From Chelatococcus reniformis (lineage in GTDB: Bacteria; Pseudomonadota; Alphaproteobacteria; Rhizobiales; Beijerinckiaceae), in NCBI RefSeq assembly GCF_014640075.1, contig NZ_BMGG01000001.1, positions 310,001-374,000 on the forward strand: DNA of 64,000 nt. The letters are read 5' to 3'. Under the pieces are notes generated by a model. That model was given only the letters and a program-made list of their open reading frames with translations, was not told the origin of the DNA and made no database searches. Shown here piece by piece: positions 20,195-30,058 of the stretch. The translations under genes and the position numbers were made by a program. The number at the start of each line of letters is the position of its first letter. The stretch's first letter is position 1.

Positions 20195-20832
20195 CAGGGG
20201 GCCGGCCGGCGGAGCGGCGCCTGGAGCTTCGCTGAGGACCGCGCGGAGAGGCGGCGTCCGTTGCAAGAAGCTCGAGCATGAGTCGCTCTTCATCGTCGGA
20301 GACGGCGGCCTCCTCCTGCCGGGTCACGGAGCAGCCGATGGCGCGATCCGCGCTGTCCCAGCGGACCTGGTGCGCGCGTAGCGCTTCAGCGACTCCGTCG
20401 CGCCGAGTGCAAAGCGACGGCAGATCAGCCGCAAGCTCATCGCACTGACGCAGGGAGCCGATGCGCACCGGCGACGGCAACTCGGGTGCAGCAGCAACCA
20501 CCTGCGGAAAGCCGATCGGTTGAGTCACGGGCTTGACCCGGGCAGCCATCCTCCAGGTCGAAAAGCTGCCGCGGCGGCCGCCGGCGGTGGCGCGCAGGGC
20601 ATGGCGCTTGCCGGGTGCGGCGCCTCGCTGGGCGTCCCTGCGTCAAGGATTTGGGAAGCTTAACGGAATGCAAATGCAAGACTTCATGAACTAAGCCGCG
20701 TCAGCTTCGTTTAACCTGAACAGACGTTCACACTTCCCCGTTAACTCATTGGCCAGATCCAACGCGCAATGCTTGAGCCACAACAGGAACAACACCGGCA
20801 ACCAAAACAATTCGCCGGAGAGGCCTCAAGTC
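20195..20832. other. Intergenic region without a recognisable gene
   Basis: About 640 bases between cyoD and the next gene. The first 350 bases are GC-rich with open frames that look like chance. A degenerate REP core (CGGGCTTGACCCGGGC) sits at 20527-20542. From about 20640 the sequence becomes AT-richer (TTAACGG, GTTTAACC, GTTAACTC), as expected for the promoter region of the following gene. Confidence 0.5.
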
Positions 20833-21279
20833 ATGATCAAGACATCCTTGCACGCCTTCGCCGAACGCACCCTCGATGCCGCCAAAATCTCAAGCAACGA
20901 CGTGCGCGAGCTCGCAACACGCATCCTCCCCCACGACATCATGCACCGCGACGAGGCCGACCTCCTCATCGCACTCGACCGCATGATCGACGACAAGCCC
21001 ACCGCTTGGGACGACCTCTTCGTCCGCCTCATCGTCGACTTCGTCGTCTGGTCCATGCGCCCAACAGGACGCGTCAATGCCGACATCGCCGCCTGGCTCA
21101 CAACCTCCCTCGCCGCAGGCAACGGCCCCACCGAGGCCGGCGTCGCCGCCGCCCTCGAAATCGTCCGCGAGGCCGAGCAGGTCGACGAGGCCCTCGTCTC
21201 CTTCGTCCTCCAGGGCGCCCAGGACAAGCGGCGCATCAACGCCCCCCTCCACCCTCACCGCCAGCCAAGGGCCGCCTGA
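20833..21279 (+). CDS. Conserved-looking hypothetical protein
   Basis: A 148-residue acidic, soluble, helix-rich protein starting MIKTSLHAFAERTLDAAKIS, with RILPHDIMHRDEADLLIALD in the middle and a His/Pro/Arg-rich tail. I do not recognise the family. No signal peptide, membrane segment or metal motif is visible. The start at 20833 is chosen because the upstream in-frame extension (to 20749) is low-complexity Asn-rich sequence. Strong C-ending codon bias and the AT-rich upstream promoter-like region support a real gene. It is monocistronic. Confidence 0.65.
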   Translation: MIKTSLHAFAERTLDAAKISSNDVRELATRILPHDIMHRDEADLLIALDRMIDDKPTAWDDLFVRLIVDFVVWSMRPTGRVNADIAAWLTTSLAAGNGPTEAGVAAALEIVREAEQVDEALVSFVLQGAQDKRRINAPLHPHRQPRAA

Positions 21280-21380
21280 ACCTCAGCCGAGATCCACGGC
21301 GGCGAACGCGGCTCTTGCATCGCGGCCCGTCATTGCTAGAGCTTGCGCTCTAACCTGGTGGCACGAAGTGGGGAGCGACG

Positions 21381-22304
21381 ATGTCCAGGGCCCTTGTCGG
21401 CACCAGTGCATGCGCGTGGCTGTTCCTGCTCGGCATGGCCTGGCTCGGCAGCCTGCGGGCCGAGGCGCCGGCCGCCGCCGCAGCCGCCCCGGGGGCCGCT
21501 GCCACCGAGACGCCCGAGCAGGCGGTCTGCCGCATCATCGACGGGGCCGCCAAGTCGCACGGCCTGCCGCCGAGCTATCTGACACGCCTCATCTACCGCG
21601 AGAGCGCCTTCCGGGCGACGGCGGTCAGCCCGGTCGGCGCCCAGGGCATCGCCCAGTTCATGCCGGGAACCGCGGCGGACGTGGGGCTGGCGGACCCATT
21701 CGATCCCGAGCAGGCGATCCCCAAGGCGGCCAGGTTCCTGGTCGACCTGAAGCGCCGCTTCGGCAGCTGGGGCCTGGCGGCAGCAGCCTACAACGGCGGG
21801 CCGACGCGCCTGGCGAACTGGCTCGAGGGCAAGGGCGGCATGCCGACGGAGACGCGCAACTACGTGATCGCCGTCACCGGCCGCAGCGTCGACGAATGGG
21901 CCGACGACTACCGCGCCGGCAAGACGGCGCCGGATCCCGAGCTCCCCGAGGCCAAGTCTCTGTCGTGCCGCGAGACGGTGGCGGTGCTGCGCCGGCCCGG
22001 CGCACCGCCGCTGCCGGGACTGCCGCGCGGTACCGGCGAGGACACCATCTTTGCGCCGTGGGGGGTCCAACTCGCCGGCAACTTCTCGCGCGCGCAGGCG
22101 CTGGCGACTTTCGCACGGGCCCGAAACCAGTACCGGACGGTGATCGGCGACAGCCGGCCGATGATCATCGGCACGCGCCTGCGCAGCCGCGGCACCCGCG
22201 TGTTCTATCGCATTCGCGTGCCGGCGCCGACGCGCACGGCCGCCGACGCGCTTTGCGGGCGCATTCGCGCCATCCAGGGCGCCTGCATCGTGCTCAAGAG
22301 CTGA
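21381..22304 (+). CDS. Lytic transglycosylase (SLT domain) with C-terminal SPOR domain
   Basis: A 307-residue exported peptidoglycan-cleaving enzyme. A signal sequence or membrane anchor (residues 7-28) is followed by an Ala-rich linker. The SLT domain (residues 50-165) has the catalytic Glu in YRESAFRATAVSPVGAQGIA, QFMPGTAADVGLADPFDP and AAAYNGGPTRLANWL. The last 75 residues (VQLAGNFSRAQALATFARAR ending RIRAIQGACIVLKS) form a SPOR-like domain that would bind denuded septal glycan. The domain set suggests action at the division site in the periplasm. It is monocistronic. Confidence 0.9.
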   Translation: MSRALVGTSACAWLFLLGMAWLGSLRAEAPAAAAAAPGAAATETPEQAVCRIIDGAAKSHGLPPSYLTRLIYRESAFRATAVSPVGAQGIAQFMPGTAADVGLADPFDPEQAIPKAARFLVDLKRRFGSWGLAAAAYNGGPTRLANWLEGKGGMPTETRNYVIAVTGRSVDEWADDYRAGKTAPDPELPEAKSLSCRETVAVLRRPGAPPLPGLPRGTGEDTIFAPWGVQLAGNFSRAQALATFARARNQYRTVIGDSRPMIIGTRLRSRGTRVFYRIRVPAPTRTAADALCGRIRAIQGACIVLKS

Positions 22305-22372
22305 CGCATCGAGCGGCCGGCAACGGCTGAGCCCGGAGTTGCACCGGGCGCATTGGTTGCCGCGGATCTCCG

Positions 22373-22382
22373 TGTATATACA
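22373..22382. promoter_or_regulatory. Palindrome TGTATATACA upstream of the DUF35/thiolase pair
   Basis: A perfect 10-base palindrome 23 bases before the DUF35 start, within an AT-rich island. It is similar in style to GntR- or TetR-type operators. Overlap with the core promoter would give repression. Confidence 0.35.
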
Positions 22383-22405
22383 TGTTTATCGGAAGGGAGA
22401 TCGCG

Positions 22406-22816
22406 ATGGCTCAACCCACCCGCGCGCGTCCGGTGCCGACGCCGGAGACACAGCACTTCTGGGACGGGACGCGGCGGGGCGAACTGCGCCTGCAACGCTG
22501 CACCGCTTGCGCCAGATCCTACTTCCCGCCGCGGCCGTTCTGCCCGGCGTGCGGCTCGCGCAAGGTCGAGGTCTATGCGGCGAGCGGCAAGGCCACGCTC
22601 TACAGCTATGTGATTCATCACCGTCCGGCGCCCGGCTTCACGCCGCCTTATGCGATCGCCGTGGTCGAGCTGGCCGAGGGGCCGCGCATGATGAGCAACA
22701 TCGTCGATTGTCCACAGACACCGGAGGCGCTGGAACTCGACATGCCGCTCGATGTCGTCTTCGAGGCGCTCGACGAGACGATCACCCTGCCCCTGTTCCG
22801 CCCGGCGAAAGGCTGA
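22406..22816 (+). CDS. DUF35 zinc-ribbon/OB-fold protein (acyl-CoA-associated, ChsH2-like)
   Basis: A 136-residue two-domain protein. The rubredoxin-like zinc ribbon has LQRCTACARSYFPPRPFCPA followed by CGSRKVE (Cys pairs at about residues 32/35 and 46/49). The OB-fold has ATLYSYVIHHRPAPGFTPPY and AIAVVELAEGPRMMSNIVD. Such proteins partner thiolase-like enzymes in polyketide, hydroxymethylglutaryl and steroid side-chain chemistry, delivering or binding acyl-CoA. The ATG at 22406 is favoured over 22382, which overlaps the palindrome. It ends 5 bases before the thiolase gene. Confidence 0.88.
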   Translation: MAQPTRARPVPTPETQHFWDGTRRGELRLQRCTACARSYFPPRPFCPACGSRKVEVYAASGKATLYSYVIHHRPAPGFTPPYAIAVVELAEGPRMMSNIVDCPQTPEALELDMPLDVVFEALDETITLPLFRPAKG

Positions 22817-22821
22817 CGACC

Positions 22822-23961
22822 ATGCGCCCCAGAGAGATCGCCGTCGTCGGCGCCGCCGAAACCACGCGGCTCGGCGTCATCCCCGACATGTCGCAGATCG
22901 AGCTGCATGCCGACGCGGCGCTGAACGCGCTGGCCGATGCCGGCCTCAAGCCGGGCGACATCGATGGCATCGCCACGGCCGTCGAGACGCCTCAGCAGAT
23001 CGCGCACTACCTCGGCATCACGCCCACCTGGGTCGACGGCACCTCCGTCGGCGGCTGCTCGTTCATGCTGCACGTCCGCCACGCCGCGGCGGCGATCGCG
23101 GCCGGCTATTGCACGACGGTGCTGATCACCCACGCTGAGAGCGGCCGCTCGGGCATCGGCAGGCCGCCACGGCAGGTGGCGCCGGACAGCCTCGCCGGGC
23201 AGTTCGAGCAGCCCTACGGGCCGATGGGGCCGCCGAGCCTCTTCCCCATCCCGGTGCTGCGCTACATGAAGACATACGGCACCACCCACGAGCAGCTGGC
23301 CATGGTGGCGGTGGTGCAGCGTGAATGGGCGGCGCTCAACCCACGCGCCACCTTCAGGGAGCCGATCACCGTCGACGACGTACTGAACTCGCGCATGATC
23401 GCCTACCCGTTCCGGCTGCTGCAATGCTGCCTCGTGACCGACGGCGGCGGCGCGCTGATCCTGACCAGCGCCGACCGGGCCAGGGACCTCCCGCAAAAGC
23501 CGGTCTACGTCCTCGGCACCGGCGAAAGCGTCGAGACTCCGATGGTGAGCCAGATGGAGAGCTTCACCTCATCCCGGGCCTTCCGCGTCGCCGGCCCCAC
23601 GGCGTTCCGCGAGGCGGGCATCAGCCATGCCGACGTCGATCATCTGATGATCTACGACGCCTTCGCCCACCTGCCGCTCTACGGCCTCGGCGACCTCGGC
23701 TTCATGCCGCACGCCGATACCGGCCCCTTCATCGCCGCACGCCAGACGGCCATCGGCGGCAAGCTGCCTCTCAACACCAACGGCGGCGGCCTGAGCTACA
23801 TGCACTCGGGCATGTACGGCATGTACGCCTTGCAGGAGAGCGTGCGCCAGATGCGCGGCACCGCACCGGCGCAGGTGAAGGGCGCCAAGATCTCGGTGGC
23901 GCACGGCGTGGGCGGCATGTTCGCCGCCTCCGGCACGGTGGTCTTCACCAACGAGGCGTAA
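22822..23961 (+). CDS. Thiolase-family protein (SCP2/lipid-transfer type)
   Basis: A 379-residue non-classical thiolase: MRPREIAVVGAAETTRLGVI, IDGIATAVETPQQ, a nucleophile Cys in VGGCSFMLHVRHAAAAI, then GISHADVDHLMIYDAFAH, NTNGGGLSYMHSGMYGMYAL and the C-terminal AHGVGGMFAASGTVVF. The second active-site Cys of degradative thiolases (CxG near the C-terminus) is absent, as in SCP2-thiolase and Ltp-type aldolases. Pairing with DUF35 suggests a retro-aldol or acyl-transfer complex. The physiological substrate is unknown. Confidence 0.87.
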   Translation: MRPREIAVVGAAETTRLGVIPDMSQIELHADAALNALADAGLKPGDIDGIATAVETPQQIAHYLGITPTWVDGTSVGGCSFMLHVRHAAAAIAAGYCTTVLITHAESGRSGIGRPPRQVAPDSLAGQFEQPYGPMGPPSLFPIPVLRYMKTYGTTHEQLAMVAVVQREWAALNPRATFREPITVDDVLNSRMIAYPFRLLQCCLVTDGGGALILTSADRARDLPQKPVYVLGTGESVETPMVSQMESFTSSRAFRVAGPTAFREAGISHADVDHLMIYDAFAHLPLYGLGDLGFMPHADTGPFIAARQTAIGGKLPLNTNGGGLSYMHSGMYGMYALQESVRQMRGTAPAQVKGAKISVAHGVGGMFAASGTVVFTNEA

Positions 23962-23993
23962 GGACCCGGATCGGCCAGGGTCCGATCGGGCTT

Positions 23994-24101
23994 AGAGCAT
24001 TTCCGCGCTTCTTCGAATCGCCGAAGTGCTCTTATCTGTTTGTTTTATCGCATTTTCTTCACGCGAACCGGCGTCCACTTCGCTCGAAAACGTTCTAGAG
24101 C
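23994..24101 (+). repeat. Dispersed palindromic repeat, family R2
   Basis: Contains the hairpin AGCATTTCCGCG...CGCCGAAGTGCT, then TCTGTTTGTTTTATCGC and the conserved block with ACGCGAACCGGCGTCCACTT, ending at CTAGAGC. It is the same unit as 53219-53325 (same orientation) and 13491-13590 (opposite). Stem bases differ between copies while the linker and right-hand block are nearly identical. Confidence 0.75.
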
Positions 24102-24269
24102 CTGTCCGGCCAAAGCAAGTTCGCCGGACGGGCTCTATCTCGTTGTTCTGACGCAATTCCGGACGCAGGAGTGCTGGAACTTCTGCTGGAATTGTCATCG
24201 AGCGGGATAATTCTTCTTTGAATTACCATCCGCCTTAAGTCTTTTGTTTGATCATGCTGACTTAGGAAA
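24102..24269 (+). repeat. Dispersed palindromic repeats, families R3 and R4
   Basis: The first part (about 24102-24198) carries a stem GAGCCTGTCCGGC...GCCGGACGGGCTC, then a linker with CTGACGCAATTCCGGACGCA and TTCTGCTGGAATTGT, almost identical to 53155-53220. The second part (from 24199) begins GAGCGGGATAATT and continues TTTGAATTACCATC and AAGTCTT, matching 54717-54795. Together with 23994-24101 it forms a composite repeat cluster downstream of the thiolase gene. Confidence 0.65.
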
Positions 24270-24363
24270 AGCCGACCGCGGTTTGCGGACTGGATTTGAA
24301 GGGCCTCTCTCGGACGGCATCGACTGCCCGGACGCCGACATCCGGCCGGGCCATGCTCCGACC

Positions 24364-24531
24364 TCAGCCGATCAGATCGATGACGATCTTGCGCAGCTCG
24401 GCCCGGCTCAAGCCGGTCGGCTCGGGCCTCTTGGGCTCACGAAACTCGGTTCGCCTGGTCGTGTCGACCGCCCTCGCGGGATGGACCCGCCGAGCAGCTT
24501 CTTGGTTGATGTCACGGTGTAAGTTCTGCAT
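24364..24531 (-). CDS. Small basic hypothetical protein, 55 residues
   Basis: A short reading frame starting ATG at 24531 with AGGA five bases upstream. It begins MQNLHRDINQEAARRV and ends with an amphipathic LSRAELRKIVIDLIG. It is rich in Arg/Lys and Pro (FREPKRPEP). The C-terminal pattern looks like a real helix rather than chance translation, and the gene occupies an otherwise empty 0.8-kb gap. I do not recognise a family. A hairpin CCGCCTG-N9-CAGGCGG lies just upstream at 24547-24569; 24570-24920 contains no other gene I can support. Confidence 0.45.
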   Translation of the reverse strand: MQNLHRDINQEAARRVHPARAVDTTRRTEFREPKRPEPTGLSRAELRKIVIDLIG

Positions 24532-24920
24532 TCCATTCCTATAGCACCGCCTGACGATTGGACAGGCGGTCGATAATATATCGCGCTCAGCCAGTGGATG
24601 ACCGCAGCGCTTCGCCGACTAGGGTCTGTCGAGTATGATTTGGGTGGTCGGACAAACGACCATGAAATCCAGGCCCATCGGGCCTGCGGGCTGTCGAGCC
24701 CGCCCAAACAGTGAACCGAACAATCGTGCCGGTTAGCGCCAATATAATCACGCTTGCGGCCAATTAAAGGCGGCGCCGCCGCCGACCGCGATGGCGCCTG
24801 CTGCCCGGCTTGACCAAATGCCGGAAAAGCGAGTGGATTGGTGTGCGGAGGACGGTGCGGCCCAGACCGACGCTGCTGGATGTCGCCCCGGTCCGGACGG
24901 AGTGGACCAGGAAGGACACG

Positions 24921-27900
24921 ATGGCGGACGCATCCCGCGTTTCGGCGGGGACAACGACCGAGGCGCGCTGGTCCAGCAGCGGCATGGGTCGGCTCATCGC
25001 CGACTACGACTGGTCGGCCTCCTCGCTCGGCTCCCGCCAGGCGTGGCCGGCGGCGCTGGAGCACGCCGTGCGACTGATGCTTCCGGCGCGCGCTCAAATC
25101 GTGCTGTTCTGGGGACCCGACTATGCCGCCCTCTACAACGACGCCTATGCGCCGACCATCGGGGTCAAGCACCCGCGGGCGCTGGGCCGACCGGCGGTGG
25201 AGAACTGGGGCGAGCTCTGGGACGATCTGGAGCCGCTGCTGCGCCGGGTGCGCGAGACAGGCGAAACCGTCTTCGCCACGGACAGGCCGTTCTACATCGA
25301 GCGCTCCGGCGCCGGCGAGAACGTCTATTTCGACATCTCCTATTCGCCGGTCTTCGAGGACGACGGCGGCGTCGGTGGCGTGCTGTGCATCGTCAGCGAG
25401 ACCACCCACCGTGTCAGGGCCGAGCAACGGGCAACCGCGGAGAACGAGCGGCTCGCCCACATGTTCGATCAGGCGCCCGGCTTCGTCGCCCTGCTCGAGG
25501 GCCCGGAGCATATCATTCGGCTGACCAACGCAGCCCACCAGGAGATCATCGGCGGACGCGACGTCATCGGCAAGCCGATCCGGGCGGCGCTGCCCGAGAT
25601 CGAAGGACAGGGGTTCTTCGAGCTGCTCGACAACGTTTACCGCAGCGGCAAAGCATTCACGGCCAGCGCCATGAAGGCCATGGTTCGGCGCAGCCCCGGC
25701 GCGCCGCTCGAGGAGCGCTACGCGGATTTCGTCTATCAGCCGATCAGCGGGCCGGACGGCGCCACGACGGGAATCTTCGTCCAGGGCACCGACGTGACCG
25801 AGCAGTGGCGCGCCATCGAGGCGCGGCGGGACAGCGAGAATCGCCTCGCGCTCGCGGCCGAGGCCGCCGCGATCGGCACCTGGGAGTTCAATCCGGCAAC
25901 CGGCGAACTGCGCTGGGACAGCCGCTGCCGACAGCTGTTCGGCCTCGGCGCGGACGATCCCGTGGACTACGACGGCGCGTTTCTGGCCGGACTGCACCCG
26001 GAAGATCGCGCCCGCGTCGACGCGGCAGTCGCCCGGGCCCTCGCCGCGGACAGCCCCGGGCATTTCGATGTCGAGCACCGCACCATCGGTCTGCGGGACG
26101 GTGTCGAGCGCTGGCTCGCCGCCACCGGGCAGCGCTTCATCGGCACGGACGGCACCGTCCGCTTCGTCGGCGTCGTCATCGACATCACCGGCCGCAAACG
26201 GGCCGAAGCGGAGCTGGCCCGGTCGGGACGGGCCCTGCGCGAGGAAAGCCACGCGCTCGAGATCCTCAACACGACCGCGGCCAATATCGCCGCCGAGCTC
26301 GAGCTGGAAACGCTCGTCCAGGCCGTCGTCGACGCCGGGGTCGAGCTCAGCGGCGCGCAATTCGGCGCCTTCTTCTACAACCGCGTGGACGAGAAGGGCG
26401 AAAGCTACACGCTCTACAGCCTGTCTGGAGCGCCGCTGGACGCCTTTGCAGGGTTTCCGATGCCGCGCAACACGCCGGTGTTCGCCCCGACCTTCACCGG
26501 CGAAGGCGTTGTCCGGTCGGACGATATCACGCGCGATCAGCGCTACGGCCGCAACCCGCCCCGCGCGGGCATGCCCCCCGGCCACCTGCCGGTGCGCAGC
26601 TATCTCGCCGTGCCCGTCGCCTCCCGCTCCGGCACGGTGATCGGCGGCCTGTTCTTCGGCCATGCGGCGCCCGGCATGTTCAGCGAGCGTTCCGAACGGC
26701 TGGTCACCGGGCTCGCGGCGCAGGCGGCCATCGGCATCGACAATGCCACGCTGTTCGAAACCTTGCAGCGCCTGAACCAGGTGCTGGAAAGCCGGGTCGC
26801 GGAGCGCACCCGCGAGCGCGACCGCATCTGGCACCTCTCGCGCGACCCGTTTCTCGTCGCCGACGCCGAGGGGCACTGGCTCGCCGTCAGCCCCATGTGG
26901 AGCGAGTTGCTCGGCTGGTCGGAGCGGGAGCTCCTCGGCCGCACCTCGGAGTGGATGGAGCATCCCGACGATCGCCGCCGGACGCGAGCCCAGATCGGCC
27001 AGCTGGCGAAGGGCGACGTGCCGGCGCGGTTCGAAAATCGCTTTCGGAGCAAGGCAGGCGACTATCGCTGGTTCTCCTGGACGGCGGTGCGCGATGGCGA
27101 TCAGCTCTATTGCGTGGCACGCGACGTGACGCGCGAGAAGGAGGCGGCGGACGCGCTCCAGCAGGCGGAGGAGGCGCTGCGGCAAGCCCAGAAGATGGAG
27201 ACCTTGGGGCAGCTCACCGGCGGCGTGGCGCATGATTTCAACAATCTGCTGCAGGTCGTCTCCGGCAATCTGGAACTCCTCCAGCGCAACCTGCCCGCGG
27301 ATGCGGCGCGCCTCAGACGGGCGGCGGACAACGCCATGAACGGCGCCCGGCGCGCCGCCACGCTGACTCAGCGGTTGCTGGCCTTCTCGCGCCGGCAGCC
27401 GCTGACGCCACGCCAGATCGACCCGAGCAAGCTCGTCTCGGGCATGTCGGAGCTGCTGCGCCGCTCTCTGGGCGAGACGATCGAGATCGAGACGGTGCAC
27501 GGCTCGGGATTGTGGCGCGTCGAGGTCGACCCCAATCAGCTGGAGAATGCCATTCTCAACCTTGCGGTCAATGCCCGCGATGCCATGGCAACCGGCGGCA
27601 AGCTGACGATCGAAACCTCCAACACGCTGATCGACCGGGATTACGTCACCCGTCATGCCGAGCTGACGGCGGGCCAATATGTCGTCATCTCGGTGTCCGA
27701 CACCGGCACCGGCATGGACTCCGAGACCTTGCAGCACGCCTTCGAACCCTTCTTCACCACCAAGGAGGTGGGCAAGGGCACGGGCCTCGGCTTGTCGATG
27801 GTCTACGGTTTCGTCAAGCAATCCGGTGGCCACGTGAAGATCTATTCCGAGCCGAGGGAAGGCACGTCGGTCAAGATCTACTTGCCGCGGCTGCTTGCAG

Positions 27901-28334
27901 CCGCCGACGACACCGAGCCGGCGACGGACCATGGCGTGCCGGACGGATCGCTGAGTGAGGTGGTCCTGGTCTGCGAGGATGACGACGACGTGCGCGCCTA
28001 TTCCGTCGAGGTGCTGCGCGAGCTCGGCTACACCGTGATCGAGGCGGCGGATGGTCCCGCCGCCCTCAAGCTGCTCGAAGGCGACGACCGCCGGGTCGAT
28101 CTGCTGTTTACCGATGTGGTCCTGCCGGGCGGCATGAGCGGCGCGGCTCTCGCGGTGCAAGCGCGGGCCGTCAGGCCGCGGCTCAAGGTGCTGTTCACGA
28201 CGGGCTACGCGCGCAACGCCATCGTCCACCACGGCCGCCTCGACCCCGGCGTCGAGCTGATCACCAAGCCGTTCAGCTTCACCGAGCTCGCCACCCGCGT
28301 CCGCGACATACTGGACTTCCAGCGCGAGGATTAG
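24921..28334 (+). CDS. Hybrid sensor histidine kinase with multiple PAS, a GAF and a receiver domain
   Basis: A 1137-residue soluble sensor kinase without membrane segments. In order it has an N-terminal PAS-like domain (20-165), two more PAS domains (about 175-300 and 310-440), a GAF domain (about 455-620), another PAS (about 633-745), HisKA with the phospho-His in [15 protein letters not shown] (His 771), HATPase_c with [17 protein letters not shown] and [13 protein letters not shown], and a receiver domain with CEDDDDVR and the phospho-Asp in [11 protein letters not shown] (Asp 1065). The GGVAHDFNN motif places it in the HWE/NtrB-like group. The ATG at 24921 follows AGGAAGGA; an in-frame start at 24810 is possible. 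No separate response regulator is adjacent; it precedes the large plus-strand locus, but control of it is unproven. Confidence 0.93.
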   Translation: MADASRVSAGTTTEARWSSSGMGRLIADYDWSASSLGSRQAWPAALEHAVRLMLPARAQIVLFWGPDYAALYNDAYAPTIGVKHPRALGRPAVENWGELWDDLEPLLRRVRETGETVFATDRPFYIERSGAGENVYFDISYSPVFEDDGGVGGVLCIVSETTHRVRAEQRATAENERLAHMFDQAPGFVALLEGPEHIIRLTNAAHQEIIGGRDVIGKPIRAALPEIEGQGFFELLDNVYRSGKAFTASAMKAMVRRSPGAPLEERYADFVYQPISGPDGATTGIFVQGTDVTEQWRAIEARRDSENRLALAAEAAAIGTWEFNPATGELRWDSRCRQLFGLGADDPVDYDGAFLAGLHPEDRARVDAAVARALAADSPGHFDVEHRTIGLRDGVERWLAATGQRFIGTDGTVRFVGVVIDITGRKRAEAELARSGRALREESHALEILNTTAANIAAELELETLVQAVVDAGVELSGAQFGAFFYNRVDEKGESYTLYSLSGAPLDAFAGFPMPRNTPVFAPTFTGEGVVRSDDITRDQRYGRNPPRAGMPPGHLPVRSYLAVPVASRSGTVIGGLFFGHAAPGMFSERSERLVTGLAAQAAIGIDNATLFETLQRLNQVLESRVAERTRERDRIWHLSRDPFLVADAEGHWLAVSPMWSELLGWSERELLGRTSEWMEHPDDRRRTRAQIGQLAKGDVPARFENRFRSKAGDYRWFSWTAVRDGDQLYCVARDVTREKEAADALQQAEEALRQAQKMETLGQLTGGVAHDFNNLLQVVSGNLELLQRNLPADAARLRRAADNAMNGARRAATLTQRLLAFSRRQPLTPRQIDPSKLVSGMSELLRRSLGETIEIETVHGSGLWRVEVDPNQLENAILNLAVNARDAMATGGKLTIETSNTLIDRDYVTRHAELTAGQYVVISVSDTGTGMDSETLQHAFEPFFTTKEVGKGTGLGLSMVYGFVKQSGGHVKIYSEPREGTSVKIYLPRLLAAADDTEPATDHGVPDGSLSEVVLVCEDDDDVRAYSVEVLRELGYTVIEAADGPAALKLLEGDDRRVDLLFTDVVLPGGMSGAALAVQARAVRPRLKVLFTTGYARNAIVHHGRLDPGVELITKPFSFTELATRVRDILDFQRED

Positions 28335-28660
28335 CCGGAGTTCCTCGGCAGACCCGCCGAGCGCGACGCGTTCCCGGCGTCGAGGATAGTGGCGGCGTCT
28401 GCTTCGAAGGTCCTGCTTTTCCCGATCCGTCTGCGAGCTTAACGTATCATCGAAATGTACAGGCACTGCCGGTTACCGTGATCTCGCATCGATCAGGCCG
28501 TCGGCACCGTCGTCTTCGCTGCGTCGCAGCACGGAAAATGAGACTGGCGCTCAAGTAACCCGGCAGCCGCCCGACCAGGCGATGGGCTCTATTTGCTGCT
28601 CAATTCCGGCACGAGCCGGGGCGTTGAGCGTCGACAAAAAAGCAAACGGGGAGGAGTATG
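28335..28660. other. Intergenic region upstream of the 28.7-51.3 kb locus
   Basis: 326 bases with no gene I can support. It should contain the promoter of the binding-protein gene. I see no convincing inverted repeat or sigma-54 signature. An A-rich stretch (ACAAAAAAGCAAA) directly precedes the ribosome binding site GGGGAGGAG. Confidence 0.4.
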
Positions 28661-29911
28661 ATGGTGAAGGGCCGTCTGTGTCTTGCCGCGCTGGCGAGTC
28701 TGTTGATGTCCGGCGTTGCATTCGCTCAGGAGAAGATCAAGGTCGGCGTGACCGCGACTCTGGAGGGCACCTACACGGTGCTCGGCGAGGACGGCATGCG
28801 CGGCTTTCAAACCGCGTTGAACAAGCTCGGCAAGAAGGTCGGCGACAAGGAGCTCGAATTCGTCGTCGCCTCCACCGATGCGACGCCCGACTCGGCCGTG
28901 CGCGCCGTCCGCAAGCTGATCGAGCAGGACAAGGTCCAGATCCTGCTCTCGCCCCTGTCGGGCGACGAGGGCATCGCGGTCAAGAATTTCGCCAAGACGC
29001 GCCCGGAGCTGACGTTCGTCAACGCGGCTTCGGGCGCGCAGGAGACCACCTTCGTGGATCCGGCCCCCAACTTCTTCCGCTACAACATGGACGGCGCCCA
29101 GTGGCAGGTCGGCCTGGGCAAATATGCCTACGATACCAAGGGCTATCGTAACATCGCCACGGTGGGCGAGGACTATTCGTTCATCTACACGCAGGTCTTC
29201 GGGCTCGTCCTCGAATTCTGCGGCGCCGGTGGCAAGATCACCAGCCGCCAATGGGTCCCGCTCGGAACGAAAGACTTCGCCTCGGTCATCGCCGCGCTGC
29301 CGGACGACGTCGACGCGATCTATCTGGGACTTGGCGGTGCCGACGCCGTCAACTTCCTCAATCAGTATCAGCAAGCGGGCGGCAAGGCGCATCTGCTCGG
29401 CGGCTCGATCATGGTCGATCAGACCATTCTCTCGGCCAAGGGCAACGCCAAGAACGCCCTGATCGGCACGATCGCCGCCAGCGGCCAGGCCGACACCTGG
29501 GACGATCCGGGCTGGCAGGCCTTCGTGAAGGACTATCAGGCCGCATTTCCGCCGGAGAAGCGCTTTCCCAGCCCGTCGCTGCTGGCCACCAACTACTACA
29601 ATGCGACCACCGCCCTGATCCTCGGGCTCCGCAAGGTGAACGGCGACCTCGGCGACAACCAGTCCAAGCTGAAGGCCGCACTGGCCGCGATCGAGCTCGA
29701 TGCGCCGAACGGCAAGATCAAGCTCGATGCCAACCGCCAAGCCATCGGTACAAACTTCGTCACCGAGGTCGTCGACGACGGCAAGGGCGCCCTGTTCAGC
29801 AAGGTTGCCAAGGTCATCCCGAACGTCAACCAGACGCTCGGCTACGACCCGGCCGTGTTCGCCAAGATAGGCTTGCCGAGCCGCACGGTCCCCGAGTGCA
29901 AGAAGTATTGA
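28661..29911 (+). CDS. ABC transporter substrate-binding protein, Liv/HAAT type
   Basis: Periplasmic binding protein of 416 residues, first gene of the large locus. The signal peptide (MVKGRLCLAALASLLMSGVA, then FAQ) is followed by KIKVGVTATLEGTYTVLGED, VRKLIEQDKVQILLSPLSGD, FVNAASGAQETTF and TVGEDYSFIYTQVFG. The ABC permeases and ATPases follow from 31008. Two tandem ATGs (28658, 28661) are possible; spacing to GGAGGAG favours 28661. It probably defines the ligand imported by the LivHMGF-type proteins; the ligand is unknown. Confidence 0.92.
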   Translation: MVKGRLCLAALASLLMSGVAFAQEKIKVGVTATLEGTYTVLGEDGMRGFQTALNKLGKKVGDKELEFVVASTDATPDSAVRAVRKLIEQDKVQILLSPLSGDEGIAVKNFAKTRPELTFVNAASGAQETTFVDPAPNFFRYNMDGAQWQVGLGKYAYDTKGYRNIATVGEDYSFIYTQVFGLVLEFCGAGGKITSRQWVPLGTKDFASVIAALPDDVDAIYLGLGGADAVNFLNQYQQAGGKAHLLGGSIMVDQTILSAKGNAKNALIGTIAASGQADTWDDPGWQAFVKDYQAAFPPEKRFPSPSLLATNYYNATTALILGLRKVNGDLGDNQSKLKAALAAIELDAPNGKIKLDANRQAIGTNFVTEVVDDGKGALFSKVAKVIPNVNQTLGYDPAVFAKIGLPSRTVPECKKY

Positions 29912-30058
29912 GAACGGCCGGACGGGCGGCGCCGTCGGTGCTGCCCGTCCATCGCCCGGATCTCAGCGTGCACCGCCCGCCCGAACGCGCCCTTGCATTC
30001 TCGTCGCGGATGATCAAGCTCATGGAAAACAAGAAAACACGATCCGCGGGAGGAGTGC

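Noticed and set aside
20136-20549. Minus-strand frame of 137 codons overlapping the end of cyoD
   Set aside because: No recognisable motif, overlap with cyoD, and a start inside a degenerate REP sequence; most likely chance, although part of it looks weakly protein-like.
24244-24522. Plus-strand frame of 92 codons opposite the 55-residue mini-gene
   Set aside because: Composition is unconvincing, the start lies in a dispersed repeat, and the antisense frame has the better start signal and C-terminal helix.
24408-28466. Minus-strand open frame of about 1350 codons opposite the hybrid kinase
   Set aside because: It is antisense to a gene with complete PAS/GAF/HisKA/REC motifs, and its translation is low-complexity and unrecognisable.
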